Shown: piece after piece, positions 1 through 10,306 of the stretch | Position numbering within the stretch: position 1 is the first letter of the stretch | Layout of the letters: every line of letters starts with the position of its first letter | Source of the DNA: Chrysaora quinquecirrha | Taxonomy: Eukaryota; Cnidaria; Scyphozoa; Semaeostomeae; Pelagiidae | NCBI GenBank assembly: GCA_014526335.1 | Contig: JACTAT010000021.1 | Coordinates: forward strand, 2,182,195-2,246,194 | Length of the DNA stretch: 64,000 nt | Direction of reading: 5' to 3' | The notes under the pieces: model-generated | The model's input: only the letters and a program-made list of their open reading frames with translations | Database searches by the model: none | What the model was told of the DNA's origin: nothing | Made by a program: the position numbers and the translations under genes

Positions 1-505
1 GTTCCACCTATATCAGGGATAAAAAATGATTAATAAATTAAGATAACTGAAAACTGGAAAAATTTGGACAAATGATTTCGAACAAGGCATCCTTTCAGAG
101 AAATACAGCTTATGCCAATCTCAGCAATTTTCTGTTGGACATCATGTCACAAGTGCTGGAACAGCTGATCCCCCGAGCTGATCTCACCATCAAATATCAA
201 TTCTGTAGATTTTTCCGTAAGTGGCAAACCACATTTTATGGTATTGAAACCCTAGACTGCGGGATGAGAGAGCCCACAAAAATTTCACTGAGCTAAAAGG
301 CTCAATGAAATCGTCGAGTAATTCTCCAACTCATAAAGCCCAATGTTCTCCAGCGTTTCGGCTATACTGAGCCTTCCTCGGTACTGTACATATATTTATA
401 TATTTTTCATGAATTGCAAACTCGTCCAGTATCAACCGCACTGACTTATGATTTAATTATCCAAATTTAAATCAAATTGAGAAGTGAAAGTTGCTCGTTG
501 TTTAC

Positions 506-3500
506 CTGTTTGTCCACCAGCTAAAGCAGCAAACGGGTTTGCAATGTTTTGCATCTAAAATAAACAAAAAAAATCACGATTGTGAACATCTCTGGACATA
601 CTTAAAAACCTTTTTTCGTCTGACACTCCTCTGAGTATCAACATCAGAAACAGACCGAAAGAACTGACTAAAGACAGAATTTAGGACCACTTTCCACAAG
701 CCTAAAGTCAACTCAGCTGACCATCCAACAGAGATCAGTAAATGAGTACACAGGGTATTCATTCTAGAATATCAGTCTGGGATGCAAGCTGCAGGTCCAA
801 ATCAGCTTCAAAGCTACCGGAGCCCCAACCTACTTTAACAAGTAGATATTGCTTGCTTGCTTGCTTGCTTGCTTGAAAGCACATGGTCGGATTTGGTTTT
901 CAAAATTGTTATCAACGATTAAGTGCAGTACAATCATGTGCAAATGATGACAAAATTGAGAAAACAAAAAAGTACGGCATTGAACGTAAAATCGAACCTG
1001 TTCTTGAGCAGCATCCATCATGGGTTCTTGTATATCAGTGTATAGTCTTCTTAATGCATTAAAACCACCAGGAATACTCTGTATACAAATAACAATGATA
1101 TTACCAATAAAAAAAGTTATAATTTTGATACGCAAATTTCAAATGGTTGACGAACAATGTTTGATCGTTTGGCCAGGGCCTAAAACATTATTGTAATACA
1201 AAATAGACAAGGCGATAGATGAAGTGAATATGTAAATGAGTCTTTAATTAAATTACCTCAAGATTGCTGAGAGCTCTGTCTTGATTTCGCATCATCTCTT
1301 GCATCATAGATGGATTCGTTGCCATCTCAAATGTCTGATAATAACAAACAATACTGCGATAAACAGCGGAAAAATTTTCGGGTATTATTATTTGTTTCGG
1401 TCTGTTTCTGACGTTTATACTCTGAAGAGTGTCAGGCGTAAAGCTTTGAGGTATGCCGAAAATTTTTCCGCTGTTTATCGCAATTCTGAGTTTTGCACAA
1501 CTCAAAAAAAATATATTTGAATTCATTTTTCCATTATACTTACTTGTCTGAGTAATTCTGGGTTGTTTAAGAGGTGTGATATCTCTGGATTACTCTGTGA
1601 AAAGTACAAAATGCACTATGAATTCGGCCGTTGTTTTTAGAAAAAAATGAATAAATGAAAAAGGGAAAATAGAGTATTAAAATGAATTAAGATGTCTGAT
1701 GCTTTGAGCAACAAAGAAAGCAATCTCGTCATGAGATGCACACAATGCTACGCAAACATTGCTGTCCACATTGTGTGGGGTGACAGCTGTGATAAATCTA
1801 CCGGTGTATCAGCCTTCTGCAAGCGTACTGGTCAGTATTCGTGATAATGTACCGGTGTACCAGTTTTCACGCATGCGGATTTTAAGGCTTTGATTTCTTC
1901 ATGGTGCATTAAACATTGCCGTCCATATTCGACCCTGATATCGATCTGGTCAATATTAAATTTAATTCGTTAATAAAATAATATATACGTTTAAGGCCCT
2001 GACCAAACGATCAAACATTGTTGGTCCAACATTCGAGATTTGCTTGGCAAGCAGAATTTTGACCGTTTGGCCACGTCCAAAACATTGCTCTTCCAACATT
2101 TTTTGTTTGCGTCAAGCAAAAAATGATTTGAACTTTTCAGAAACACTACGTCATAAATTCTGTTACTTTTGCTTGTCAAGCAGCCCTTTAAACGTGGCCA
2201 AACGGTCAAACGTTTGTTGTAAAGCAAATTCAAAATGTTAGACCAACAAAGTTTGATCGTTTGGCAAGGGCCTTAGTGATGTCACAATTTCATCAAAATG
2301 CAACTGTTAACATACCTCCATTAATTGCCTCAGTTGGGGATTGCTGACCATCATCTGATGCAACAGCTCTGGATTTGACATCATGCTCTACAACAAAATA
2401 AACAAGAATAGAAAGTCTTTGAAGTGTATAAAACTTAAAAGCTTTTGTCATATGACACTCCTCAGATTATAAGCGTCAGAAACAGACAAAAACAATTGAC
2501 TAAGGGGACAAGCTGATTGGTGTTCGAATCACAATGCCAATTGAGCTTCACTTTTCTAATTGGTGCATTTGGATCTGGCCCTAGTCAACTATTTTGGTCT
2601 GTTTCTTTTGACATTTGTACTCTGAGCAGTGTGAGAGAAATATAGCTTTTAAGCATGAGCGAAGATGTGTCTGCTCCTTTTTATCAATCCTGAAGGGAAT
2701 CACTAGATATAAAGTGCGCGTTTTTCTGAACCTCCAAAACCTTCAGAATTTTAAAAACAGAATGCTTCCCAAAACAAAATCCATGACTTTCAAAAAACAG
2801 GAATTTTGAAAATCCGAGACGTCCAAACGTCAGTCAAATTTCGCGCCAAATTTGTTGCTATTCTTGTCCACAGACCCATTCGTAAGATGTCTCCTGGCAA
2901 CTAGTAAAATGGAAGTCTCTTCCAAACTTCAAACCGAACATCTCTGTTAAGTCTCAACAATCTGCTTTTGATTGCAGAAGGTTCAAAGCCTGCCCTTTTC
3001 AGAAGTATCTGTGTGTTGGCTTCGAAAAACACACATTCCGAAAAAATTAGGCTACCGAAAAAAGAACTTGTTTAGAAGAAGACGCCCAAATAGACGTGCA
3101 TCAGAGGACTGGGCAGTCTATAAATAGATCACCATCTTCCGCGAACGAGCAAGGTTAGAGCCAGGTCCTATTTTGCAAATTAAAAGATCATGAGTCACTT
3201 GTATTCAAAGCAATTCAATGGGCTATTCCAAAAATGCTTGGTCTCTTCTCCCTTGATTCCCTATTAACTAGAATGAGTGATTTATTGAAACTCATCGATC
3301 AATAATTAATACATTGTATTAAGAAACATTCAGCCACTATATTAGACATGATAACCACTCACTACTTGTCATGACAAGCCTTTGATGTTTATTGGGATTA
3401 CATTTTAGGAGCGTTCCATCTTCTATCATCAGGCAATGAGTAATACAACCACAATATGAAATTCAAAGTCAAAGTTAATTAGAATTACCTGAATATAAGG

Positions 3501-6500
3501 GTTATCTAATGTTTGTCTTAATAAATCAGGATTTTGCGACATCTGTTGAGCCATTTGTTCAACCATCTGTGATCTCATTGGATCACCTACAAAAATTTCA
3601 ATGAAAACAGTGTTAGAAGGCCATTTTCTTCTAAGAATCACACTTACGAACCTACATGTACTTCTGTGGTGGATACGCATTAGTGTGGTGGTATTGTTTG
3701 CATACTGTGGAGATATTCTTTTGCGTACTGTGGTGGTAATTTTTGCGTACTGTGGTAGTTCTTTGCATACTGTGGTGGATAAGCACAACTGTGGTGGGTT
3801 ATTATGCTTGATGTGGTGGTATTTCTTGCGTAATGTTGTGGTATTTTTGCGTACAGTATAGGTATTTTGCGTACTGTGGTAGATAAGCACTGCTGTGGTG
3901 GGTTATAATACTTGATGTGGTAGTATTTTTGTATACTGTGGTGGATAAGCACTACTATGGTGGGCTATTATGCTTGATGTGGTAGTATTTTTGGATAATG
4001 TGGAGGTATTTTTGCGTACTGTGGTGGATAAGCATTGCTGTGGTGGGTTATTATGCTTGATGTGGTAGTATTTTTCGCATAATGTGGTGGTATTTTTGCG
4101 TACTGTATAGGTATTTTGCGTACTGTGGTGGATAAGCACTACTGTGGTGGGTTATAATACTTGATGTGGTAGTATTTTTTCATACTGTGGTGGATAAGCA
4201 CTACTGTGGTGGGTTACAATGCTTGATGCCAAGGGTTATTATGCTTTATGTGGTGGTATGTTTGGCATTCTGTTGTGAATTTTGTGGCTTGTTCTTGCTT
4301 GCCCTTGAGTTTTGCTATGATTTCATATCCACCACAGTATGTAAAAATACCACCACATCAAGCATAATAACCACCACATCAAGCACAATAACCCACCACA
4401 TTAGTGCTTTTCCACCACAGTACACAAAAACACAGTAGAGTTTATTCACCACCATTGTACGTATGGATTCAGTATTGTGAGAATCTAGAATAATCATTAG
4501 ATAAGTGAAACATATAGCTCCTTTCTCACCTCCACCAAGATCAAGTCCAAGGTTACCCAGACCCAAATTCAATCCACCTGGTTGTGGTGTTGTTGCGTTG
4601 CCTGAGCTTGTTGTTGATGTCGTTGTGCTGGATGACTAAAAGCAGAAAAGGCACTTGTTGTTATTTATGGTCCACAACTACAACAACGACTACACACTTG
4701 AAGACTCTAATATATAATTTCAAAAATCAGTATTAAGTGATACCTGGCTTGTTCCGGCAGTACTTTGGGACGGCCGTGATTGCTGGTTCTAAAAATTATA
4801 GAATGTCATTAAGGATTATACACTTTGTTAAAATTATTTTACCAGCTTTCTAGCTATTGTGTGGCCTAGTGGCAGAGTACTTGCCCATGAATTGTGAGAT
4901 TATTGTTCCAAAGACTTAGAAGTTGTAATCACTGGGTCCATGCTTAGCATTTGCATAAAAGAGTAGGAATAAGGGTAAGTGGTATAGGGCTTTTTAGCAA
5001 GCAAGCAAGTAAGCAATCTCTATTTTTTAATGCAGGTCAGGGGTTCTGGCTGCTATGTATACATTTGATGAGGACCTAAAGCTTGGGGCCCCAGACTTAA
5101 ACTGTGGTTAGGCTAGGTGACACGTCACATGTGACAATGTATTTGAAGTGTCTCTCAGGGTGGCTAAACAAGCAAGTGACAATCAAACAACATGCCCCCA
5201 AGTGGAAGAGACAAGCAATGTTATCTCCCAGAAACATCTGCATGTTTCAAGCTACAAAGTTTCCAAGGTGGCTAAACTGGGAGACACTGAGGGGACATTA
5301 ATGTCGAATGCGACATGTCTGGTAGTTTAGCCAGGCCATCATATTCTAGAAGATTATTCTGGTAGTCCCAAAGAGATTTAAACCCACAATCTGCTGATAA
5401 TGAGACAAAGGACATGACCACTTGGCCTCATGGCCTCTGACTACCATCAACCTACTCACTTCCTTACTTATTTTACCTATGAAACTTTTTCAACAAAAAA
5501 TTTGGCTGACAATCTTTACCTTATTTTTTGACTTGATGACCAAGTGGACTGTCACACCATCTTTTATACCTTGATAACATAAAATTGATATGATATAAAA
5601 TCTTGCTAAAAATTTCTCCAATTAAACAATTAAGCGGTGCAAATACCCCCAAAAGGCTTAATATTCTAAGAAAAAATTACAATTTCAACCCTTGAAAAGT
5701 GCACTTGAGGAGTTTTTAAGACTTTTTGGTGCACCTCAGCTCCAGTCTGCAGAGTATGGCAGTTCTCAAGGAGAGCTCAGGCATGCAGATGTGCATTTTC
5801 ATTGTTCTTATACTATTGTTCTATTGTTTATCTCAACTGTGCACGTGACACACTCCTCAACTGAAGTGTGCCAGGCTTCGTGTGTTGGGCATCTAAGATC
5901 TTGCCAAAAGGTGCCACACTCTGCAGGCTGGGATTTATGACTTTAAATTCACTAAAAGATGCCAGACTGGAATGTGCGGGCAATTTCTTGTGGCCCCCGA
6001 GCAAACTTTACAGTCTGGAAAAGATGGGGATTTATACCAGTGTGCATTCCATGTAGCCTACACTGTTATTGTGAAGTCAGCTTTGGTCGTATTCTCTGGC
6101 ATGGGGATAATGCGGAATGCACCCTGGCACCTTGTTTTTCATTCACATGCACATTTCCATGCAGACTTGCACTTTCAGAATAGACCGCAGTGCGCCTGAG
6201 ATCTCCTCAAAACGTTTTAGATTGCTCTTATACTTCCTATTTTTATACCTTGCGATTTCAAGTCATCTGGGTCTTTCAGAATTCGTCCAGCAAAGATGAT
6301 GCAAACTTGCTCTGTTTCCGCTTTGAATTTCTCAGCAACCAGTTCTCTAAACTTTAAATAAAGCAAGAAATCAACAAATATAATATAAGTAAGTCAGCTT
6401 ATATAGGTTAGGTATATAAGTAAAAAACAGTCTAGCCTAGGCCATCCCCCCGATGATCCATCATTTGATTCGTAAAAAAACAGGTGTGTAAAACTAAAGT

Positions 6501-6692
6501 GCGTGCCTTGCTTTAGGCCGAGAACGAAACGAAAACTACAGTTTCATTTCTGCAAAGAAAGCAACAAATTACCTCTTTGATCGAGGCAGTTTCTTCGACA
6601 TCAATTGTTTCTTTTCCAGTTGCTGTCTTCACGGAAACATTGATCATTTTAACTTCTTCGTCATCGCTTTTGCAATCTTTGCTGTCCGCCAT
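506..6692 (-). CDS. UBQLN: Ubiquilin, N-terminal and central part (11 coding exons; 3' end outside window)
   Basis: Shuttle factor that carries ubiquitinated clients to the proteasome and shields hydrophobic segments in the cytosol. Exons, in transcript order: 6573-6692, 6249-6351, 5520-5569, 4744-4788, 4530-4635, 3489-3586, 2316-2387, 1544-1594, 1257-1334, 998-1078, 506-554. All junctions are GT-AG and phases match throughout, giving about 284 residues. The start ATG at 6692 follows an acidic leader; residues about 15-91 form the ubiquitin-like domain ([11 protein letters not shown] is diagnostic). A Ser/Thr/Gly linker follows, then the STI1 region from about residue 142, with [33 protein letters not shown] and [20 protein letters not shown], closely matching ubiquilins. 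The window ends before the later STI1 repeats and the UBA domain. The reading frame is open above the ATG to about 6836, but the family resemblance begins at the MADSKD start. Family assignment is near certain; the paralogue number is not decidable. Confidence 0.95.
778..882 (-). repeat. Short interspersed repeat with (GCAA)n run, copy 1
   Basis: Read on the minus strand, this is a run of GCAA units followed by a block resembling the segments at 4990-5100 and 23586-23700 (AGCAATCTCTATTT, then TTCTGGC-like and GACCT words). It lies in a ubiquilin intron. Similar length and shared order in four places mark it as a mobile repeat family, SINE-like in size; no internal Pol III boxes were identified in it. 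Confidence 0.55.
1143..1190. repeat. Solo terminal fragment of the CCTGGCC MITE family
   Basis: Contains ACAATGTTTGATCGTTTGG then CCAGGGCCT, which is exactly one terminus of the family whose full copies lie at 1993-2274 and elsewhere. No opposite end is present nearby, so this is a truncated remnant in a ubiquilin intron. Confidence 0.6.
1355..1483. mobile_element. Compact MITE with 26-bp perfect terminal inverted repeats
   Basis: The ends are perfect inverted repeats (GCGATAAACAGCGG then AAAAATTTTCGG) at 1356-1381 and 1456-1481, enclosing about 75 bp that includes TCGGTCTGTTTCTGACG. It has no coding capacity. It begins 21 bases from a ubiquilin exon (1257-1334) within the intron carrying that exon's acceptor. 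Related pieces occur near 580-700, 2440-2640, 10490-10575, 27805-27870 and 59236-59317. Confidence 0.8.
1993..2274. mobile_element. MITE, CCTGGCC family, full copy
   Basis: Left end AAGGCCCTGACCAAACGATC and right end TTTGATCGTTTGGCAAGGGC are inverted repeats. The interior is an imperfect palindrome made of repeated words such as AAACATTG and CTTGTCAAGCA. There is no ORF of significance. It lies in a ubiquilin intron. Other copies are at 15640-15862, 17038-17309, 18430-18747, 29390-29670, 43352-44045, 49428-49712 and 62093-62626. Confidence 0.75.
3660..4440. repeat. GTGGTGG-rich tandem array with an inverted end
   Basis: Lies wholly in the ubiquilin intron between exons 3489-3586 and 4530-4635. 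Units resemble TACTGTGGTGGATAAGCACT followed by GTGGTGGGTTATTATGCTTG, with spacing variants (TTTTTGCGTACTGTGGTGG). From about 4325 to 4440 the same words appear on the opposite strand (CCACCACATCAAGC), so the array can fold back on itself. The open frames that cross it are by-products of the repeat. Confidence 0.8.
4990..5100 (+). repeat. Short interspersed repeat with (GCAA)n run, copy 2
   Basis: AGCAAGCAAGCAAGTAAGCA precedes AATCTCTATTTTTTAATGC, AGGTCAGGGGTTCTGGC and a GAGGACCT word, matching the block at 23586-23700. Located in a ubiquilin intron directly beside another repeat (5110-5335). Confidence 0.6.
5110..5335. mobile_element. MITE, family ending in GGCCTGGCTAAACTAG-like repeats, copy 1
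   Basis: Starts near GGTTAGGCTAGGTGACACGT and ends GACATGTCTGGTAGTTTAGC then CAGGCC. The interior shares TCCCAGAAACAT and TACAAAGTTTCC followed by AGGTGGCTAAACTGGGAGA with 40765-41058. No coding capacity. It lies in the ubiquilin intron between exons 4744-4788 and 5520-5569. Confidence 0.65.
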
Positions 6693-6846
6693 CTTGTCAG
6701 TGCTATCGAGAATGAAGAAAGGGATTGTGGTTAATTTTACCAATTGCGTCATCAGGAGCCTCGCTCCCAGTAGGAACAGGGGTACCAGGAAGATCCCTGT
6801 ATTTATGAGAAAGATGAGAGAATGTTCATGCTGCACAAACGGAGCC

Positions 6847-7095
6847 TCGATGGACGGGTTGTCTAGGTAATAGGTTCCCTGATTCGGGTGTCGCGAGTTC
6901 GAATCCAGCTGAGCTAGGAGCTATCCATTTATGGTCTGGGGGCCGGATATTTGTTCCTCCCCATTCGGCTGGAGGAGGATTAGCGGGAATAGCGATTTCC
7001 TGTAATGGGAACCACCGTAAGTCGATACAGCGCCTCAGCCACATTGGTGACTTTGTGGATGCAAGTGGGGAGTATCGCTCTATCCCGGGTCAGTT
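6847..7095 (+). mobile_element. tRNA-derived SINE, copy 1
   Basis: A B-box-like GAGTTCGAATCC sits near 6896-6907, preceded by an A-box-like GTCTAGGTAATAGG. The body shares long blocks with 14870-15075: GGGGGCCGGATAT, AATAGCGATTTCCTGTAA, GGGAACCACCGTAAG, CGCCTCAGCCACATTG and TGTGGATGCAAGTGGGGAG. Two dispersed copies with a Pol III promoter-like head indicate a SINE. It lies just upstream of the ubiquilin start codon, so it may abut that promoter. Confidence 0.75.
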
Positions 7096-7259
7096 TTTGT
7101 CTTCAAATTGCATTTGGCATTCATTGTGATTATAAACAACAGACTTGCATCTATTTCGCGTGAACACCAATATATACTGTATATAACATTAATTTCATCT
7201 ATTTTGCAAATTTAACAATTAAGTTGCAATCTTTTCTCTTTCCACAATATGGCATGATC

Positions 7260-10044
7260 GTCTGTATAGACTGCATGCTGCTACCCTTTATAGACACTCG
7301 TTAAACCCATTTTCGTTAAACCATCACGTGTATAGACACACGTTAAACCATGAAACCTGAATATAGACACCCGTGAATACGTGAATCGTTAAACCATCGC
7401 AGAAGCTGCTACGCTGTATAGACACCCGTTAAACCATCGCAGAAGCTGCTACGCTGTATAGACACCCGTTAAACCATCACAGAAGCTGCTACCCTGTATA
7501 GACACTCGTTAAACCATCACAGAAGCTGCTACGCTGTATAGACACCCGTTAAACCATCACAGAAGCTGCTACCCTGTATAGACACCCGTTAAACCATCGC
7601 AGAAGCTGCTACCCTGTATATACACCCGTTAAACCATCGCAGAAGCTGCTACCCTGTATATAGACACTCGTTAAACCATCACAGAAGCTGCTACCCTGTA
7701 TATAGACACCCGTTAAACCATCACAGAAGCTGCTACCCTGTATATACACTCCGTTAAACCATCGCAGAAGCTGCTACCCTGTATATAGACACTCGTTAAA
7801 CCATCACAGAAGCTGCTACCCTGTATATAGACACTCGTTAAACCATCACAGAAGCTGCTACCCTGTATAGAGACACACCCGTTAAACCATCGCAGAAGCT
7901 GCTACCCTGTATATAGACACTCGTTAAACCATCACAGAAGCTGCTACCCTGTATATAGACACTCGTTAAACCATCACAGAAGCTGCTACCCTGTATATAC
8001 ACCCGTTAAACCATCACAGAAGCTGCTACCCTGTATATAGACACTCGTTAAACCATCACAGAAGCTGCTACCCTGTATATAGACATTCGTTAAACCATCA
8101 CAGAAGCTGCTACCCTGTATAGACAAATGTTAAACCATCGCAGAAGCTGCTACCCTGTATAGACACAGTTAAACCATCGCAGAAGCTGCTACCCTGTATA
8201 TAGACACGCCGTTAAACCATCACAGAAGCTGCATTCCTGTATATAGACACTCGTTAAACCATCACAGAAGCTGCTACCCTGTATAGACACCCGTTAAACC
8301 ATCACAGAAGCTGCTACGCTGTATAGACACCCGTTAAACCATCACAGAAGCTGCTACCCTGTATAGACACACACCCGTTAAACCATCGCAGAAGCTGCTA
8401 CCCTGTATATAGACACTCGTTAAACCATCACAGAAGCTGCTACCCTGTATAGACACCCGTTAAACCATCACAGAAGCTGCTACGCTGTATAGACACCCGT
8501 TAAACCATCACAGAAGCTGCTACCCTGTATAGACACCCGTTAAACCATCACAGAAGCTGCTACCCTGTATATAGACACCCGTTAAACCATCGCAGAAGCT
8601 GCTACCCTATATATAGACACTCGTTAAACCATCACAGAAGCTGCTACCCTGTATATAGACACTCGTTAAACCATCACAGAAGCTGCTACCCTGTATATAG
8701 ACACCCGTTAAACCATCGCAGAAGCTGCTACCCTGTATATACACCCGTTAAACCATCACAGAAGCTGCTACCCTGTATATAGACACCCGTTAAACCATCA
8801 CAGAAGCTGCTACCCTGTATATAGACACCCGTTAAACCATCACAGAAGCTGCTACCCTGTATATAGACACTCGTTAAACCATCACAGAAGCTGCTACCCT
8901 GTATATAGACACTCGTTAAACCATCACAGAAGCTGCTACCCTGTATATAGACACCCGTTAAACCATCACAGAAGCTGCTACCCTGTATATAGACACTCGT
9001 TAAACCATCACAGAAGCTGCTACCCTGTATATAGACACTCGTTAAACCATCACAGAAGCTGCTACCCTGTATATAGACACTCGTTAAACCATCACAGAAG
9101 CTGCTACCCTGTATATAGACACCCGTTAAACCATCACAGAAGCTGCTACCCTGTATATAGACACCCGTTAAACCATCACAGAAGCTGCTACCCTGTATAT
9201 AGACACTCGTTAAACCATCACAGAAGCTGCTACCCTGTATATAGACACTCGTTAAACCATCACAGAAGCTGCTACCCTGTATATAGACACCCGTTAAACC
9301 ATCGCAGAAGCTGCTACCCTGTATATACACCCGTTAAACCATCACAAAAGCTGCTACCCTGTATATAGACACTCGTTAAACCATCACAGAAGCTGCTACC
9401 CTGTATAGACACCCGTTAAACCATCGCAGAAGCTGCTACCCTGTATAGACACTCCGTTAAACCATCACAGAAGCTGCTACCCTGTATAGACACCCTTTAA
9501 ACCATCACAGAAGCTGCTACCCTGTATAGACACTCCGTTAAACCATCACAGAAGCTGCTACCCTGTATAGACACCCGTTAAACCATCACAGAAGCTGCTA
9601 CGCTGTATAGACACTCGTTAAACCATCACAGAAGCTGCTACCCTGTATAGACACCCGTTAAACCATCACAGAAGCTGCTACACTGTATAGACACTCGTTA
9701 AACCATCACAGAAGCTGCTACCCTGTATAGACACCCGTTAAACCATCGCAGAAGCTGCTACCCTGTATAGACACCCGTTAAACCATCGCAGAAGCTGCTA
9801 CCCTGTATATATACACCCGTTAAACCATCACAGAAGCTGCTACCCTGTATATAGACACTCGTTAAACCATCACAGAAGCTGCTACCCTGTATAGACACTC
9901 CGTTAAACCATCACAGAAGCTGCTACCCTGTATAGACACCCGTTAAACCATCACAGAAGCTGCTACCCTGTATAGACACTCCGTTAAACCATCGCAGAAG
10001 CTGCTACCCTGTATAGACACCCGTTAAACCATCGCAGAAGCTGA
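7260..10044. repeat. 2.8-kb minisatellite, 40/42-bp units
   Basis: Roughly 65-70 tandem units built on GAAGCTGCTACCCTGTATA, TAGACACTCG or TAGACACCCG, then TTAAACCATCACA. The two main lengths are 42 bp (GTATATAGACAC) and 40 bp (GTATAGACAC); ACG/ACC and CGC/CAC substitutions recur in patches. Units near 8600-9330 are mostly 42 bp, so that stretch stays open for 200 codons on the minus strand as a 14-residue repeat. The array occupies the space between the COMMD10 stop and the SINE upstream of ubiquilin. Confidence 0.97.
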
Positions 10045-10306
10045 GAGTAACGAATATCGTAAGAGAGTAACGTACCATCTTTAACTCGATCAAGATTTAT
10101 AATGAGTATACCAAACGTTTTGAGGTGATTTGGAATTGTTAAATTATCAAAACGAAAAACTTTTAAAGTTAAAATAAATTTAGTGAGAAAAGAATTAAAA
10201 AAGAAGCAGATATTTGTTTTAGGTTTCAATTGGCATAATTATCAAAATAAAATCATTTAACGAATATAAAATACAGTTATTTATATAGGTAGTATATAAT
10301 AATATA

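Noticed and set aside
6513..6836. Ubiquilin start at the upstream in-frame methionine
   Set aside because: The extension is hydrophobic and unlike ubiquilin N-termini; family-like sequence begins at the ATG at 6692.
6880..6910. tRNA gene
   Set aside because: A B-box-like word is present but no cloverleaf or acceptor stem; the repeat structure fits a SINE.
8728..9330. 200-codon minus-strand ORF of 14-residue repeats
   Set aside because: It exists only because this part of the minisatellite has 42-bp units. The frame is lost where 40-bp units occur, and there is no start context or family resemblance.
7260..10044. CRISPR-like regular array
   Set aside because: The whole unit is conserved with no unique spacers, and the genes around it are eukaryotic and intron-bearing.
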